A DNA stretch of 64,000 nucleotides. Source: Neisseria sp. DTU_2020_1000833_1_SI_GRL_NUU_006. GTDB lineage: Bacteria; Pseudomonadota; Gammaproteobacteria; Burkholderiales; Neisseriaceae. The notes under the pieces are model-generated. The model had not been told where the DNA came from, searched no databases, and saw only the letters and a program-made list of their open reading frames with translations. Both the position numbers and the translations under genes were made by a program. This document shows, piece after piece, positions 50,338-59,961 of this stretch (position 1 is its first letter; every line of letters starts with the position of its first letter). The stretch spans positions 310,001 to 374,000 of the forward strand of contig CP135593.1 of NCBI GenBank assembly GCA_032388755.1, given 5' to 3'.

Positions 50338-52308
50338 TTATCGGGGTTTAACGATCATTTGACCGGACATTTCCATGTGCAGGGCGTGGCAGAACCATTG
50401 GCAGTAGTACCAGTGTACGCCCGGACGGACGGCTTTGAAGGTTACCGATTGGGTAGCTTGCGGGCCGATTTCCATGGCGATGCCGTAGCCTTCCAAAGTG
50501 AAGCCGTGGGTCAAGTCTTCGATGGTTTCGACGTTGGTCACATATACGGTTACTTCGTCGCCTTGGTTGACTTCGAATTGCGGGATGCTGTACGCAGGCG
50601 CAACGGCAGTCATGTATACGCGGACTTTGTTGCCCTCGCGGATGACTTTGGCGGCTTTTTCCAGCTCGACACCGTCTTTTTTCGCTTGTTCCACAGCGTC
50701 TTGCCAGAACCATGGGTCTTTGCGGTCCCAGGTTTTTTTCGGGTTGACTTTGGAAGCGGCAACCAGACACAGGTCATGCGGTTCGGCAAAGGTCGGGTTG
50801 TCGTGTACCAGGCGCATTTCGTCGCCGGAGATGTCGATCAACTGGTCGCATTCCGGTTTCAGCGGGCCGGCGTTGAGGAAGCGGTCTTTGGAGAATTTGT
50901 TCAAAGACACCAGCCATTTGCCGTCGGCTTCCTTGGTTTCGCCCATGGTCGTATGGTTGTGGCCGGGTTGGTAGTGGACGTCGAGTTTCTGTTTGATCGG
51001 ATCCACTTTTTCGCCTTTGTAGGCTTTGATGGCGTCGTCGATGTTCCATTTGACCATTTGGCTGTCGATAAACAGCGTGGTGTAGGCGTTGCCGCGGCCG
51101 TCAAACGCGGTGTGTAAAGGACCGAGACCCAGTTGGGGTTCGGCGACAACCACGTCGCGCTCTTTGATTTTGCCGGCGAACAAATCGTCCAGTTTGCTGA
51201 CGTCCAATACGGTAACAGTCGGAGACAGTTTGCCGTTGAGCATGATGTATTTGCCGTCAGGGGAAGCGTTACAGCCGTGCGGAGAGTTCGGCACGGGGAT
51301 GTAGCGGGTGTAAGGGGAATTGGCTTCTGCGCGGCCGTCCAGCATTTTCACGCCGTTGACTTCTTTGAAGTCGCCTTTTTTGATGCCTTCTTCGATGGCG
51401 GCAAGATTGAAGACTACGCACCAGTCTTGCTCGTTGGAAGAGGCACCTTGTACGGTCAGGGCGCGTTCGGAGTTGTAGCAGGTGGAGAAGGAGTATTTGC
51501 CTTGGTAGTCGGCATCGCCGTTGTCCAAGTTGCCGTCCACCAATACTTGCCATGAGATGTCCATGGTTTCGCCGTCAATGGCGGTATAAACGGCATTCCA
51601 AGTTTTGGCGTCGTTCCAAGTACCCACACCGCTTACCGGTACGATGTGTTCGCCGTTGGCAAAGACATAGCCGGTTTTCGGATAACGTTGCGGACGCAGA
51701 CCGTGTACACCGGAAACGTTAGGGATTTCGGTGATTTTGTCGGTTTTCATGAAGTCCAGGCGGACGCGGCAAACGCGGTTGTTTGCTTTGTCGTTGGCAT
51801 ACGCGTATCGGCCGTCGTAAGTCTGGTCGGTAAACGACAAGTGAGGGTGGTGCAAGTCGCCGTTAGGGTAGCAGCGCAGGCCGCTGTCTTTCAGGAACTG
51901 GTTGGTTTCCGGCGTATTTTTTTCATTCAAAATACGCAGGCTCTCGTTGGTACGGCCCCAACCGGTCGCGCTGTCCATGTTGAACACGGGGATACGCATC
52001 AGTTCGCGCATGGAAGGTACGCCGATCAAGCGCATTTCGCCCGATTGGCCGCCGGAGAGGAAGCCGTAGTATTGGTCAAGTTCGCCCGGGCCGACTTCGG
52101 AAGTCTGTTTACCCGGTTCGGCAGAGGCATGAGACTCGGTTTTGGCGGCAGGTGCAGCACCTGAAGCGGCGGCTTTATCGCCCCCCTCTTTGGAACAGCC
52201 CGCCAATCCCAACAGACCGGCGCCGGCAATACCTGCGCCGGAAGCGGCGGCAGTACCTAAGAATGAACGACGGCTTAAACCGTTTTGTTCTAATTTTTCG
52301 TCTGACAT
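50338..52308 (-). CDS. nosZ: Nitrous oxide reductase
   Basis: Periplasmic copper enzyme that reduces N2O to N2, the last step of denitrification. A Tat signal (SRRSFLGTAAASGAGIAGAG) marks the clade I type. The seven-bladed propeller carries the histidines of CuZ, and the C-terminal cupredoxin domain holds CuA in HWYYCQWFCHALHMEM. The 656-residue length is complete. The start at 52308 (MSDEKLEQ) with AGGAG upstream is preferred; the frame above is DUS. Intact, unlike the broken nos loci known in meningococcus and gonococcus. Confidence 0.98.
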   Translation of the reverse strand: MSDEKLEQNGLSRRSFLGTAAASGAGIAGAGLLGLAGCSKEGGDKAAASGAAPAAKTESHASAEPGKQTSEVGPGELDQYYGFLSGGQSGEMRLIGVPSMRELMRIPVFNMDSATGWGRTNESLRILNEKNTPETNQFLKDSGLRCYPNGDLHHPHLSFTDQTYDGRYAYANDKANNRVCRVRLDFMKTDKITEIPNVSGVHGLRPQRYPKTGYVFANGEHIVPVSGVGTWNDAKTWNAVYTAIDGETMDISWQVLVDGNLDNGDADYQGKYSFSTCYNSERALTVQGASSNEQDWCVVFNLAAIEEGIKKGDFKEVNGVKMLDGRAEANSPYTRYIPVPNSPHGCNASPDGKYIMLNGKLSPTVTVLDVSKLDDLFAGKIKERDVVVAEPQLGLGPLHTAFDGRGNAYTTLFIDSQMVKWNIDDAIKAYKGEKVDPIKQKLDVHYQPGHNHTTMGETKEADGKWLVSLNKFSKDRFLNAGPLKPECDQLIDISGDEMRLVHDNPTFAEPHDLCLVAASKVNPKKTWDRKDPWFWQDAVEQAKKDGVELEKAAKVIREGNKVRVYMTAVAPAYSIPQFEVNQGDEVTVYVTNVETIEDLTHGFTLEGYGIAMEIGPQATQSVTFKAVRPGVHWYYCQWFCHALHMEMSGQMIVKPR

Positions 52309-52461
52309 ACAACACTCCTTGGATAAAATTCGGCAGCCGGCGTTTTCAGACGACCTGCCGATCAAAAAAACGAATTTATGTTTATAAGTATGGTTACGGG
52401 TGGCGCGGCATTTTTTCAGGGTTCTTTAGGGGTTTAGATTATTTGCCGGCCGTGGGGCGGT

Positions 52462-54798
52462 TTATTTTTTCACAAACTGCACAATCTGCTCGGTAGGCTG
52501 TTGTTTTGCAGATGCGGTTTCGGGTTCGGCTTTCGCCGCCGCCTGTTTTTGTTTTTTCTTGTTGGTTGCCACAACTTGCGGGCAACGTGTGTCATGGTGA
52601 TACATGACTTGGCAGTGCAGGCACTGGATACATTCGTTCGGATGGATGTCGCCTTCCGGTGCAATCGCCTGAACGGGGCATTCGTGCGTACAGATTTGGC
52701 AAGGGTTGCCACACATTTTGTAGCGGCGCAGCCAGTCGAATACGCGGAAGCGGCCGGGTAGGGCGATGCCCGCGCCCAATGGGCACAGATAGCGGCAGAA
52801 GAAGCGTTCGATGAACAGGCCGGCAACCAAAAGGGTAACGGCAAACGCGACAAACCACCATTCGCGGACGAATTTCAAAATAATCGCCGTTTTAAAAGGT
52901 TCTACTTCGGCAAATTTTTCAGCAGTGCCCAAATCATACAGCGAAATCGCCAATAGGCCGAAGAAAATCACATATTTAATCGCGGTCAGGCGTGTGTGCA
53001 GCAGGTGCGGCACGGTAATCTGTTTCACGCCCAATTTTTTGGCGATACGGTTGGTCAGCTCTTGCAGCGAACCGAAGGGGCAGAGCCAGCCGCAGAATGT
53101 ACCGCGGTTCCACAACAGCATGGTTGCGGCGGTAAACAGCCACAGGATGAACACAATCGGATCCATCAGGAAGAAGTCCCAACGGAATTCGGTCAGGATG
53201 GCGGAGAACAGTGTCAGTGTATTGACGACCGACAGTTGCGCCTGAGCGTACCAACCGATATAGAACAGGGTAAATGTCAGGAATACCAGGCGGAAGCGGT
53301 CGTACCATTTCTCATAGCGGACAATCCAGTCTTGGAACAGGAAGACCAAAAGCAGGATGGTCAAGGCGATGCCGACTACGGCGATTTGTCCTTGTTTCGC
53401 TTTCCACACCTGTTTCCAGAGTTGGTTGGATGCGCCGTCGTTTGAAGAGGCTTCAGAGGCTTCTTCGGCTATGCCTTTTGTGTCTGAGGCTTGTTCGGCG
53501 GCAGGAGCGGCTGCCGGTTCGACTGGCGCACTGATTTCGACAGGCGGTGCTTTCGGGTCATCGACATAGTAACCTTGAGGCAGCTCGTAATCCAAATCGG
53601 CGGTTACGAATGCTTTGTCGTTTACGCTCAATACGCGTTGAACCATCAACTGCAAACGCCAAGGTTCGGCAGCATCGAATTCCACACCTTCGGGAATCGT
53701 AAACCAAGATACTTCTTTAAAGTGGGGCGCGCCTTCGGCTGCCAAATCAACCAAGCGTTCGTGTTGCGCGTCAGTAAAGCGGAAGCTGTTTTCGCCTTGA
53801 ATCATCTCGATACGGTCGAAAATACCGCCGCGGACATAGCCCGAACCTTTCCAAGAATAACGGCCTTCACCGGCAACCAAGACAGCTTGTTGACCCGGTT
53901 GCAGACGGTTTTGCAGGTTTTTCCAACCTTCCTCGCCCAACAGGCTTTTGCCGATGGAAGGCTGGCTGACTACGGCTGTGTACAAATCGATAAAGGTATC
54001 GTCGCCTGCGCCTTGTTCGGCGTGTTCGGCAACACCTGCTTTGCCGCCTTTTTCAAACAGCTTGTTGATTTCGTCAACAGTAATGTGCAGATGGCCGATG
54101 GCTTTTTGTTCCAGCAGCGCATTCCAAGATTGGATGTCCTGTTTGTCAGGATTGACAGCGCGGCGAGGTCGGGTTTGTACCGCAGGGGCAGCAGCCTGTT
54201 GCGTATCCGCAGCATTGGCGGAGGTCGTCTGAACGGCTTTGTCAGTGCCCAAACCATATTTGCCGGCAACAACTTTGAACGAACGCTGGATACTGTCGTT
54301 AATCACCATCAGCGTAACGGTCGCGCCGCTGATGATGTCCCCGGGGGCAACACCCGGAGTAGGTGGATTTTTAATAAAATTCAAACCGATATACTTATTG
54401 ATGAATTTATCCACACGCGATTGCGGGATACCAATAAGCATAATCGGCTCATGGTGATCGACCAGCTTCGCACCGGCGATCGTTCCGTCGTTGGCCAAAG
54501 CCATCATCGTATCAATCGGTTTGCTCGAATAGCCGCGTGTATTGACCACGTCCGTCGTGATATACACCAAACCCAACTGCTCGTCGCCCTTATAAACACG
54601 GGCAACCATAGGCTTGCCTTCAGGCTTGCCATAACGGTCTGCACCCGGAAAAATTTCCGAAGGCTGGACTTTTGACAAAAAGTCAGGCAAACGCTCGGCG
54701 TAAGCGGGCAGTGTCGAAAACAATAGGACAAATACGGCAAACATCGCCAGCATCGTATTGAAGATGCCTGATGTGTGTTTCGTTTTTAGGCAGGACAT
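52462..54798 (-). CDS. nosR: NosR flavoprotein / iron-sulfur electron donor for NosZ
   Basis: Inner-membrane protein needed for nosZ expression and electron supply. Order: N-terminal signal helix (residues 15-33), periplasmic FMN domain with SGATVT (flavinylated Thr), several membrane helices after about 470, CGWLCPFGSLQEL motifs, and two [4Fe-4S] sites in CGNPCQICTHECP and CIQCLHCQ near the C-terminus. 778 residues, full length. First gene of the nos operon, with an FNR-type promoter directly upstream. Confidence 0.97.
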   Translation of the reverse strand: MSCLKTKHTSGIFNTMLAMFAVFVLLFSTLPAYAERLPDFLSKVQPSEIFPGADRYGKPEGKPMVARVYKGDEQLGLVYITTDVVNTRGYSSKPIDTMMALANDGTIAGAKLVDHHEPIMLIGIPQSRVDKFINKYIGLNFIKNPPTPGVAPGDIISGATVTLMVINDSIQRSFKVVAGKYGLGTDKAVQTTSANAADTQQAAAPAVQTRPRRAVNPDKQDIQSWNALLEQKAIGHLHITVDEINKLFEKGGKAGVAEHAEQGAGDDTFIDLYTAVVSQPSIGKSLLGEEGWKNLQNRLQPGQQAVLVAGEGRYSWKGSGYVRGGIFDRIEMIQGENSFRFTDAQHERLVDLAAEGAPHFKEVSWFTIPEGVEFDAAEPWRLQLMVQRVLSVNDKAFVTADLDYELPQGYYVDDPKAPPVEISAPVEPAAAPAAEQASDTKGIAEEASEASSNDGASNQLWKQVWKAKQGQIAVVGIALTILLLVFLFQDWIVRYEKWYDRFRLVFLTFTLFYIGWYAQAQLSVVNTLTLFSAILTEFRWDFFLMDPIVFILWLFTAATMLLWNRGTFCGWLCPFGSLQELTNRIAKKLGVKQITVPHLLHTRLTAIKYVIFFGLLAISLYDLGTAEKFAEVEPFKTAIILKFVREWWFVAFAVTLLVAGLFIERFFCRYLCPLGAGIALPGRFRVFDWLRRYKMCGNPCQICTHECPVQAIAPEGDIHPNECIQCLHCQVMYHHDTRCPQVVATNKKKQKQAAAKAEPETASAKQQPTEQIVQFVKK

Positions 54799-55064
54799 GG
54801 CTGTTCCCGATTATTCGATACTCTAAACATTAACATTATATGAATCTAAACAAGCGATAGATTGACTTATATCAAGTTTACAAATCTTAAAACCTGGTTT
54901 TGGTGGAAGTAATACTTTATGAGTATATCGATATGGGTCTGATTTAATTGCAAATGGAAATAGAAAACAAAGTGATTATATGCTTTTGCCTGCTTCTAGA
55001 TGTCTTGGTTTGGATTGATTATTAGTTGAAATAAACATATGTATTGAATGAGGGCTATCTAAAT
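54799..55064. other. nosR upstream region
   Basis: Contains the FNR-dependent promoter in the first 80 bp. The remaining 190 bp towards accD is AT-rich with no second recognisable site or gene. Confidence 0.5.
54835..54875 (-). promoter_or_regulatory. FNR-dependent class II promoter of nosR
   Basis: FNR box TTGACTTATATCAA (54862-54875, 9 of 10 consensus bases) and a perfect -10 TATAAT (54835-54840) on the minus strand. With a start near 54828 the box is centred at about -40.5, the standard class II position. No -35 is present, as expected. Confidence 0.8.
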
Positions 55065-55110
55065 AAAAAGGTCGTCTGAAAACCGAAAAATCAGTTTTCA
55101 GACGACCTTT
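55065..55110. terminator. DUS-pair terminator after accD
   Basis: AAAAAGGTCGTCTGAAAAC and GTTTTCAGACGACCTTT, 22 bp beyond the accD stop. Confidence 0.8.
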
Positions 55111-55132
55111 ATTTAGCTCAAACCTTCCCGGT

Positions 55133-56008
55133 TTAAGCGGCATTGACTTTGTCTTCGCGGCGCAGCAGGGTAATCAGGTCGCTGATGCGCTGTTTCATGC
55201 TGCGGCGGTCGACGATTTGGTCGATAGCGCCTTTCTCCAGCAGGAATTCTGCGCGTTGGAAGCCTTCGGGCAATGTTTCGCGGACGGTTTGTTCGATGAC
55301 GCGCGGGCCGGCAAAGCCGATAAGGGCGTTGGGTTCGGCAAGTACGACATCGCCGAGGAAGGCGAAACTGGCGGATACGCCGCCCATGGTCGGGTCGGTC
55401 AGGACGGAGATAAACGGCAGGTGTTTTTCAGTCAGAAGATGCAATGCCGCGCTGGTTTTGGTCATCTGCATCAATGAGTTGACACCTTCCTGCATACGCG
55501 CACCACCTGATGCGGCAACACAGATGAAAGAGCAGTTGTCGGCTACGGCGCGGCGCACGCCTTGAACGAAGCGTTCGCCGACGACGGAGCCCATAGAGCC
55601 GCCGATAAAGCGGAATTCGAAGGCAGCAATCACGACGGGCAGGCCGTTCATAAAGCCTTTCATCACGACCAACGCATCATCTTCGCCGGTGGCTTTGCGC
55701 GCTGCGGCCAAGCGTTCGGGATATTTTTTGCTGTCTTTGAATTTCAGCGGGTCGGTCGGTTTGATATTGGCGGCGATTTCTTCGCGGCCTTCCTCGTCCA
55801 AAAGCAAATTGAGGCGTTCGCGCGCGGAAAGCGGGTTGTGGTGGTTACATTTCGGGCAAACTTGGTCGTTTTGCTGAAGTTCGGTCGAGTAGATGGTTGC
55901 CGAGCAGGAAGGGCATTTGTGCCACAGGCCTTCGGGAACGTTGGACGAGCCTTCGCTTTTACTGCGGTTTTTGATTTTGGGCGGTAGGATTTTGTCTAAC
56001 CAACTCAT
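55133..56008 (-). CDS. accD: Acetyl-CoA carboxylase carboxyltransferase subunit beta
   Basis: Makes malonyl-CoA with AccA for fatty acid synthesis. The N-terminal zinc ribbon is CPSCSATIYSTELQQNDQVCPKCNHH (about residues 32-58). The carboxyltransferase core has FRFIGGSMGSVVGERFVQG, SGGARMQEGVNSLMQMTKT and GFAGPRVIEQTVRETLPEGFQ. 291 residues is normal. It follows trpA by 59 bp on the same strand; a single DUS lies in the gap. Confidence 0.97.
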   Translation of the reverse strand: MSWLDKILPPKIKNRSKSEGSSNVPEGLWHKCPSCSATIYSTELQQNDQVCPKCNHHNPLSARERLNLLLDEEGREEIAANIKPTDPLKFKDSKKYPERLAAARKATGEDDALVVMKGFMNGLPVVIAAFEFRFIGGSMGSVVGERFVQGVRRAVADNCSFICVAASGGARMQEGVNSLMQMTKTSAALHLLTEKHLPFISVLTDPTMGGVSASFAFLGDVVLAEPNALIGFAGPRVIEQTVRETLPEGFQRAEFLLEKGAIDQIVDRRSMKQRISDLITLLRREDKVNAA

Positions 56009-56067
56009 GGATGACTCCTTGGAATTCGGGATTCAGACGACCTTTGCGTGTGTTTTCGGAAAAGGCC

Positions 56068-56853
56068 TTAACGGATTGCGTCTTTTAATTCTTTTACCAA
56101 CGCGCCGACGGCTTCTGCTTCGCGGCCTGCGTTATTTTCAATTTCTTTGACGATGCGGCTGCCGACGATGACGGCATCGGCAACGGCACCGATTTTGCGC
56201 GCGCTTTCGGCGTTGCTGATACCGAAGCCGACACCGATCGGGATGTCGATATACTTGCGCAAAAGCTCTATTTTACGCGAAACTTCTTCGGTATCCAAAC
56301 TTGCCGCGCCAGTAACGCCTTTGAGCGAAACATAATAGACAAAGCCGCCTGCAACGCGGGCGATGGTTTGGATACGCTCTTCGGTCGTGGTCGGGGCAAT
56401 CAGGAAGATGCAGTCGAGACCGCGCGCTTTGAGTTCGTCGTGCAGCGGGGTGATGGTTTCGACAGGGGAATCAACGGTCAGCACGCCGTCCACGCCCGCT
56501 TCGGCAGCCGCTTGGGCAAATGCCTGATAACCCATTTTATGAATCGGGTTCAGATAACCCATCAGGACGACGGGCGTGTTGCCGTTTGTTTCACGGAAGC
56601 GGCGTACGATGTTCAATACGTCGTTGAGGGAAACTTTGTTTGCCAACGCACGCTCGGCGGCGCGCTGGATGGTCGGACCGTCCGCCATCGGGTCGGAAAA
56701 GGGAACGCCCAATTCCAGGATGTCGGCGCCGTTTTCAACCAAACTGTGCATCAGCGCAAGCGTGGTATCGAGATCGGGATTGCCTACGGTAATATAGGGA
56801 ATCAGGGCTTTTGCGCCGTCAAGCGCGGCAAAGGTTTGCTGGATTCTGCTCAT
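56068..56853 (-). CDS. trpA: Tryptophan synthase alpha subunit
   Basis: Splits indole-3-glycerol phosphate to indole for TrpB. The catalytic Glu is in GADILELGVPFSDPMADGP and the catalytic Asp in GVDGVLTVD; the phosphate site VGFGISNAES and the YYVSLKGVTGA loop follow. ATG 56853 is preferred to the longer frame from 56952. 261 residues fits the family. trpB is not adjacent here, which is usual in Neisseria as I recall. Likely co-transcribed with accD. Confidence 0.95.
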   Translation of the reverse strand: MSRIQQTFAALDGAKALIPYITVGNPDLDTTLALMHSLVENGADILELGVPFSDPMADGPTIQRAAERALANKVSLNDVLNIVRRFRETNGNTPVVLMGYLNPIHKMGYQAFAQAAAEAGVDGVLTVDSPVETITPLHDELKARGLDCIFLIAPTTTEERIQTIARVAGGFVYYVSLKGVTGAASLDTEEVSRKIELLRKYIDIPIGVGFGISNAESARKIGAVADAVIVGSRIVKEIENNAGREAEAVGALVKELKDAIR

Positions 56854-57198
56854 CTTGATTTCTCGTTTCCGTAACGGCTGTTTCCAGCCGGTTTTCATCG
56901 ACAATAAGTTGGCAAGTATAGCATTGACTGTCTGTTTCGGGCGAAACTGCATGACATTTCCTGATGATTTTCTGCATGGAAAGGTCGTCTGAAAAAGGGC
57001 AGGGCGGTTGTTTTACTGTTATGGAAGCCGTGATGATTTGAATTGTTGTCCATATCGCGCAGTCGCCTTCGAAAATGCTTCAACTTTCCCGCCAAATTCC
57101 GTTAATTTCCATTAAAGGTCGTCTGAAAGCCTTCGGTGTCATACTTTCTCGGTTATAATAGCCGGTTTCTTCAATCTGACCCTTTTCGGAAATATATC

Positions 57199-58065
57199 AT
57201 GGCATTTGCCTCGCTTTTCACCCTTTTGGACGATATTACCGCTGTCTTGGACGACGTTGCCCTGATGACCAAAATGGCCGCGAAGAAAACGGCGGGCGTG
57301 GTCGGCGATGATTTGGCGCTCAATGCGAATCAGGTTACCGGCGTGTCGGCAGAACGCGAGCTGCCAATTATTTGGGCGGTGGCGAAAGGTTCTTTGGTGA
57401 ACAAGCTGATTTTGGTGCCACTGGCTTTGCTGCTGTCTGCCTTTTTGCCGAAGCTGATTACGCCTTTATTGATGATAGGCGGGATTTATTTGTGTTTCGA
57501 GGGCGTGGAAAAGCTGCTGCATAAGTTTTTACACCGCCACGAAGCGCATGAAGACGAGGAGGCAGACGCCGAAACGCTGGACGAAAAAACCAAGATTAAA
57601 GGCGCGATTCGTACGGATTTCATCCTGTCTGCCGAGATCATTATTATTGCTTTGGGCGTGGTTGAAAAATACGATCTGATGACCCGTTCGCTGGTGATGA
57701 CGGCAATCGGCATCGGTATGACCGCTTTTGTGTACGGTTTGGTCGGCGTTATCGTCAAACTCGACGACTTCGGTATGCTGCTGATGCGTCAAAAAAGCAC
57801 GGGCATCCAAACGGTCGGACGGGGCTTGATTGCCTTTATGCCTTGGTTCATGCGCGGTTTGAGCGTGGTGGGTACGCTTGCCATGTTCCTTGTCGGCGGC
57901 GGTTTGATTATCCACAACTTGGGCTTTTTGCATGATTTCTTACACGCGCAACATTGGGACAGCGGCTTGATGGAGCATGTCGCCAACCTTGCCGTCGGGC
58001 TGATTGCCGGTGCCGTCGCCTGCGCCGTTGCGCTGCCATTGATGAAGCTGTTTCAAAAACACTAA
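57199..58065 (+). CDS. DUF808 family membrane protein (YedI-like)
   Basis: A 288-residue inner-membrane protein with the family opening FASLFTLLDDITAVLDDVALMTKMAAKKTAGVVGDDLALNA and several hydrophobic helices after residue 70. A charged, His/Glu-rich loop (HRHEAHEDEEADAETLDEKTK, about residues 114-134) may be cytoplasmic. Function is unknown. Start 57199 is the family start; 21 codons further up are not conserved. Confidence 0.88.
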   Translation: MAFASLFTLLDDITAVLDDVALMTKMAAKKTAGVVGDDLALNANQVTGVSAERELPIIWAVAKGSLVNKLILVPLALLLSAFLPKLITPLLMIGGIYLCFEGVEKLLHKFLHRHEAHEDEEADAETLDEKTKIKGAIRTDFILSAEIIIIALGVVEKYDLMTRSLVMTAIGIGMTAFVYGLVGVIVKLDDFGMLLMRQKSTGIQTVGRGLIAFMPWFMRGLSVVGTLAMFLVGGGLIIHNLGFLHDFLHAQHWDSGLMEHVANLAVGLIAGAVACAVALPLMKLFQKH

Positions 58066-58146
58066 ACAATCGATACGTCGTCTGAAAATGGTTTAACTTT
58101 GTTGAAGCTGTATTTTCAGACGACCTCTTATTTTCTTTTCTCTGCA

Positions 58147-59688
58147 ATGAACATTTTCCGCAAACTCGAACAATATTGGCAGCATCCTGTGCTGTACTGG
58201 CCGCTGGTGATCCTGATTGCCGCCGCCACGCCGTTGACTTTCGCTCCTTATTACCATTTTTGGCTGATGCCTTTGCTGTTTGGCGCATTGATCCGACTGA
58301 TTGAACTGCGTCCGCGCTTTGCTGTTTCCACTGCCTATCTGTTTGGGCTGATTGCTTATACGGCGCAGTTTTATTGGATACATACCGCGCTGCACGATGT
58401 TTCCGGCCTGCCTAATTTATACGCGGTTCCGCTGACTTTCCTGCTGCCTGCGTTTCTCGCGCTATATCCCGCCGCCTGTTTTTGGTTGTGGAAGAAATTT
58501 CATCTGCCACGCTGGGTTAAGGTCGGTATCGTTTTGCCGATTTTGTGGACGCTGGCGGAATTTGCCCGCGAACGCCTGTTGACCGGCTTCGGCTGGGGGG
58601 CGATCGGCTATTCCCAAATCGTCAAAGAAAGCCCGCTTGCCGGCTTTGCGCCTTTGGGCGGTATTCATCTGGTAACGCTGGCGACGGCATTTGTCAGCGC
58701 ATGGCTGGTGTTGCTGATTGACAATACGGGTCGTCTGAAACAGCGCCTGCTGCCGATGTGCATGATTGTTATGTTGTGTACCGTCGGCTATGTCGCCCAG
58801 CAAACCGACTTTACCAAACCCGACGGCAGCACCAGTACCGTCGCGCTCGTGCAGGGCAATATCGAGCAGAGTCTGAAATGGAATGAAGAACAAGTCGTCC
58901 CCACTATTCAGAAATACTACGGTCAAATCAGCAAAACATCTGCCGACATCGTTATCCTGCCGGAAACCGCTCTGCCTGTGATGCGTCAGGATTTGCCGGA
59001 AAATATCCTGACCCAGTTTGCCGAGCAGGCGCGCACTAACGGCAGCGCGTTGGCCGTCGGTATCGGTCAATATACAGCCGACGGCAGCGGATACGAAAAC
59101 GCTGTAATCAATTTGAGCGACTACGATGATATTTCAGACGACCTCCCGTATTACGCCAAGAATCATCTGGTTCCCTTTGGCGAATATAAACCGCTGCCTT
59201 TTTTGACCGAACCGTTGTACAAAATGATGAATATGCCGCTTGCCGATTTCCGTCGCGGCGGAGCGGGGCAGGCACCCTTGACGATGAAAGATCAAAAAGT
59301 CGCCTTCAACATCTGCTATGAAGACGGCTTTGGTGACGAACTTATTGCTACCGCCAAAAACGCTACGCTGCTTGCCAACGTCAGCAATATGGCGTGGTAC
59401 GGCGATTCCAACGCCATGTACCAACAGCTCCAGCAATCCCAAGCCCGCGCGATGGAGCTTGGACGCTATATGGTTCGTGCCACCAATACCGGTGCAACCG
59501 CCATTATTTCTCCCAAAGGAAGCATCATCGCCGAGAGCGAACCCAATACCGATGCCGTCTTGGAAGGTCATATCAAAGGCTATGTCGGCGAAACTCCTTA
59601 TATGAAGGCAGGCGGTTCGCTGTGGCTGATCGGAGTGTTGTCAATCATTGCCATCGCACTGTTTTTAATCAGGAAAAAATTAGATTGA
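58147..59688 (+). CDS. lnt: Apolipoprotein N-acyltransferase
   Basis: Adds the third acyl chain to lipoproteins in the inner membrane. Eight or so helices, then the periplasmic nitrilase-like domain with catalytic Glu (ILPETALP), Lys (KNHLVPFGEY) and Cys (NICYEDGFG). 513 residues as in E. coli (512). The ATG at 58147 is the family start. In E. coli lnt follows corC; that gene is not adjacent here. Confidence 0.96.
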   Translation: MNIFRKLEQYWQHPVLYWPLVILIAAATPLTFAPYYHFWLMPLLFGALIRLIELRPRFAVSTAYLFGLIAYTAQFYWIHTALHDVSGLPNLYAVPLTFLLPAFLALYPAACFWLWKKFHLPRWVKVGIVLPILWTLAEFARERLLTGFGWGAIGYSQIVKESPLAGFAPLGGIHLVTLATAFVSAWLVLLIDNTGRLKQRLLPMCMIVMLCTVGYVAQQTDFTKPDGSTSTVALVQGNIEQSLKWNEEQVVPTIQKYYGQISKTSADIVILPETALPVMRQDLPENILTQFAEQARTNGSALAVGIGQYTADGSGYENAVINLSDYDDISDDLPYYAKNHLVPFGEYKPLPFLTEPLYKMMNMPLADFRRGGAGQAPLTMKDQKVAFNICYEDGFGDELIATAKNATLLANVSNMAWYGDSNAMYQQLQQSQARAMELGRYMVRATNTGATAIISPKGSIIAESEPNTDAVLEGHIKGYVGETPYMKAGGSLWLIGVLSIIAIALFLIRKKLD

Positions 59689-59737
59689 GTTTGAAAAAGC
59701 GGTCTTTTTATAAGGCCGTTTTTCTTGAAATTTATTA

Positions 59738-59766
59738 TTTACATACAAGAATGTTTGTAATATACT
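59738..59766 (+). promoter_or_regulatory. Sigma-70 promoter upstream of rpoH
   Basis: TTTACA (59738-59743) and TATACT (59761-59766) with a 17-bp spacer. Predicted leader of about 190 bases before rpoH, long enough for thermosensor-type control. Confidence 0.7.
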
Positions 59767-59961
59767 GAACTTATTCCCAGTAAACCAGTCAAATTTTCAA
59801 AATCAATCGAGTTTTGTAAAAGATAAAAATTCACCTATCAAACAGTCTTTTACAGAAAAAGGCATTTGACAGCATACGATAGGGCAACAGGCAGTGATAT
59901 ACTGCACGGCAAACAACAAGTAAACAACAGTTTCTGCATCATATAAAGGAAAGCACCTCTT

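Noticed and set aside
52187..52198. Run of six C in nosZ as a phase-variation tract
   Set aside because: Six bases is short for frequent slippage in Neisseria and the frame is intact.
53491..54675. 394-codon plus-strand frame opposite nosR
   Set aside because: Shadow of nosR; no domain is recognised.
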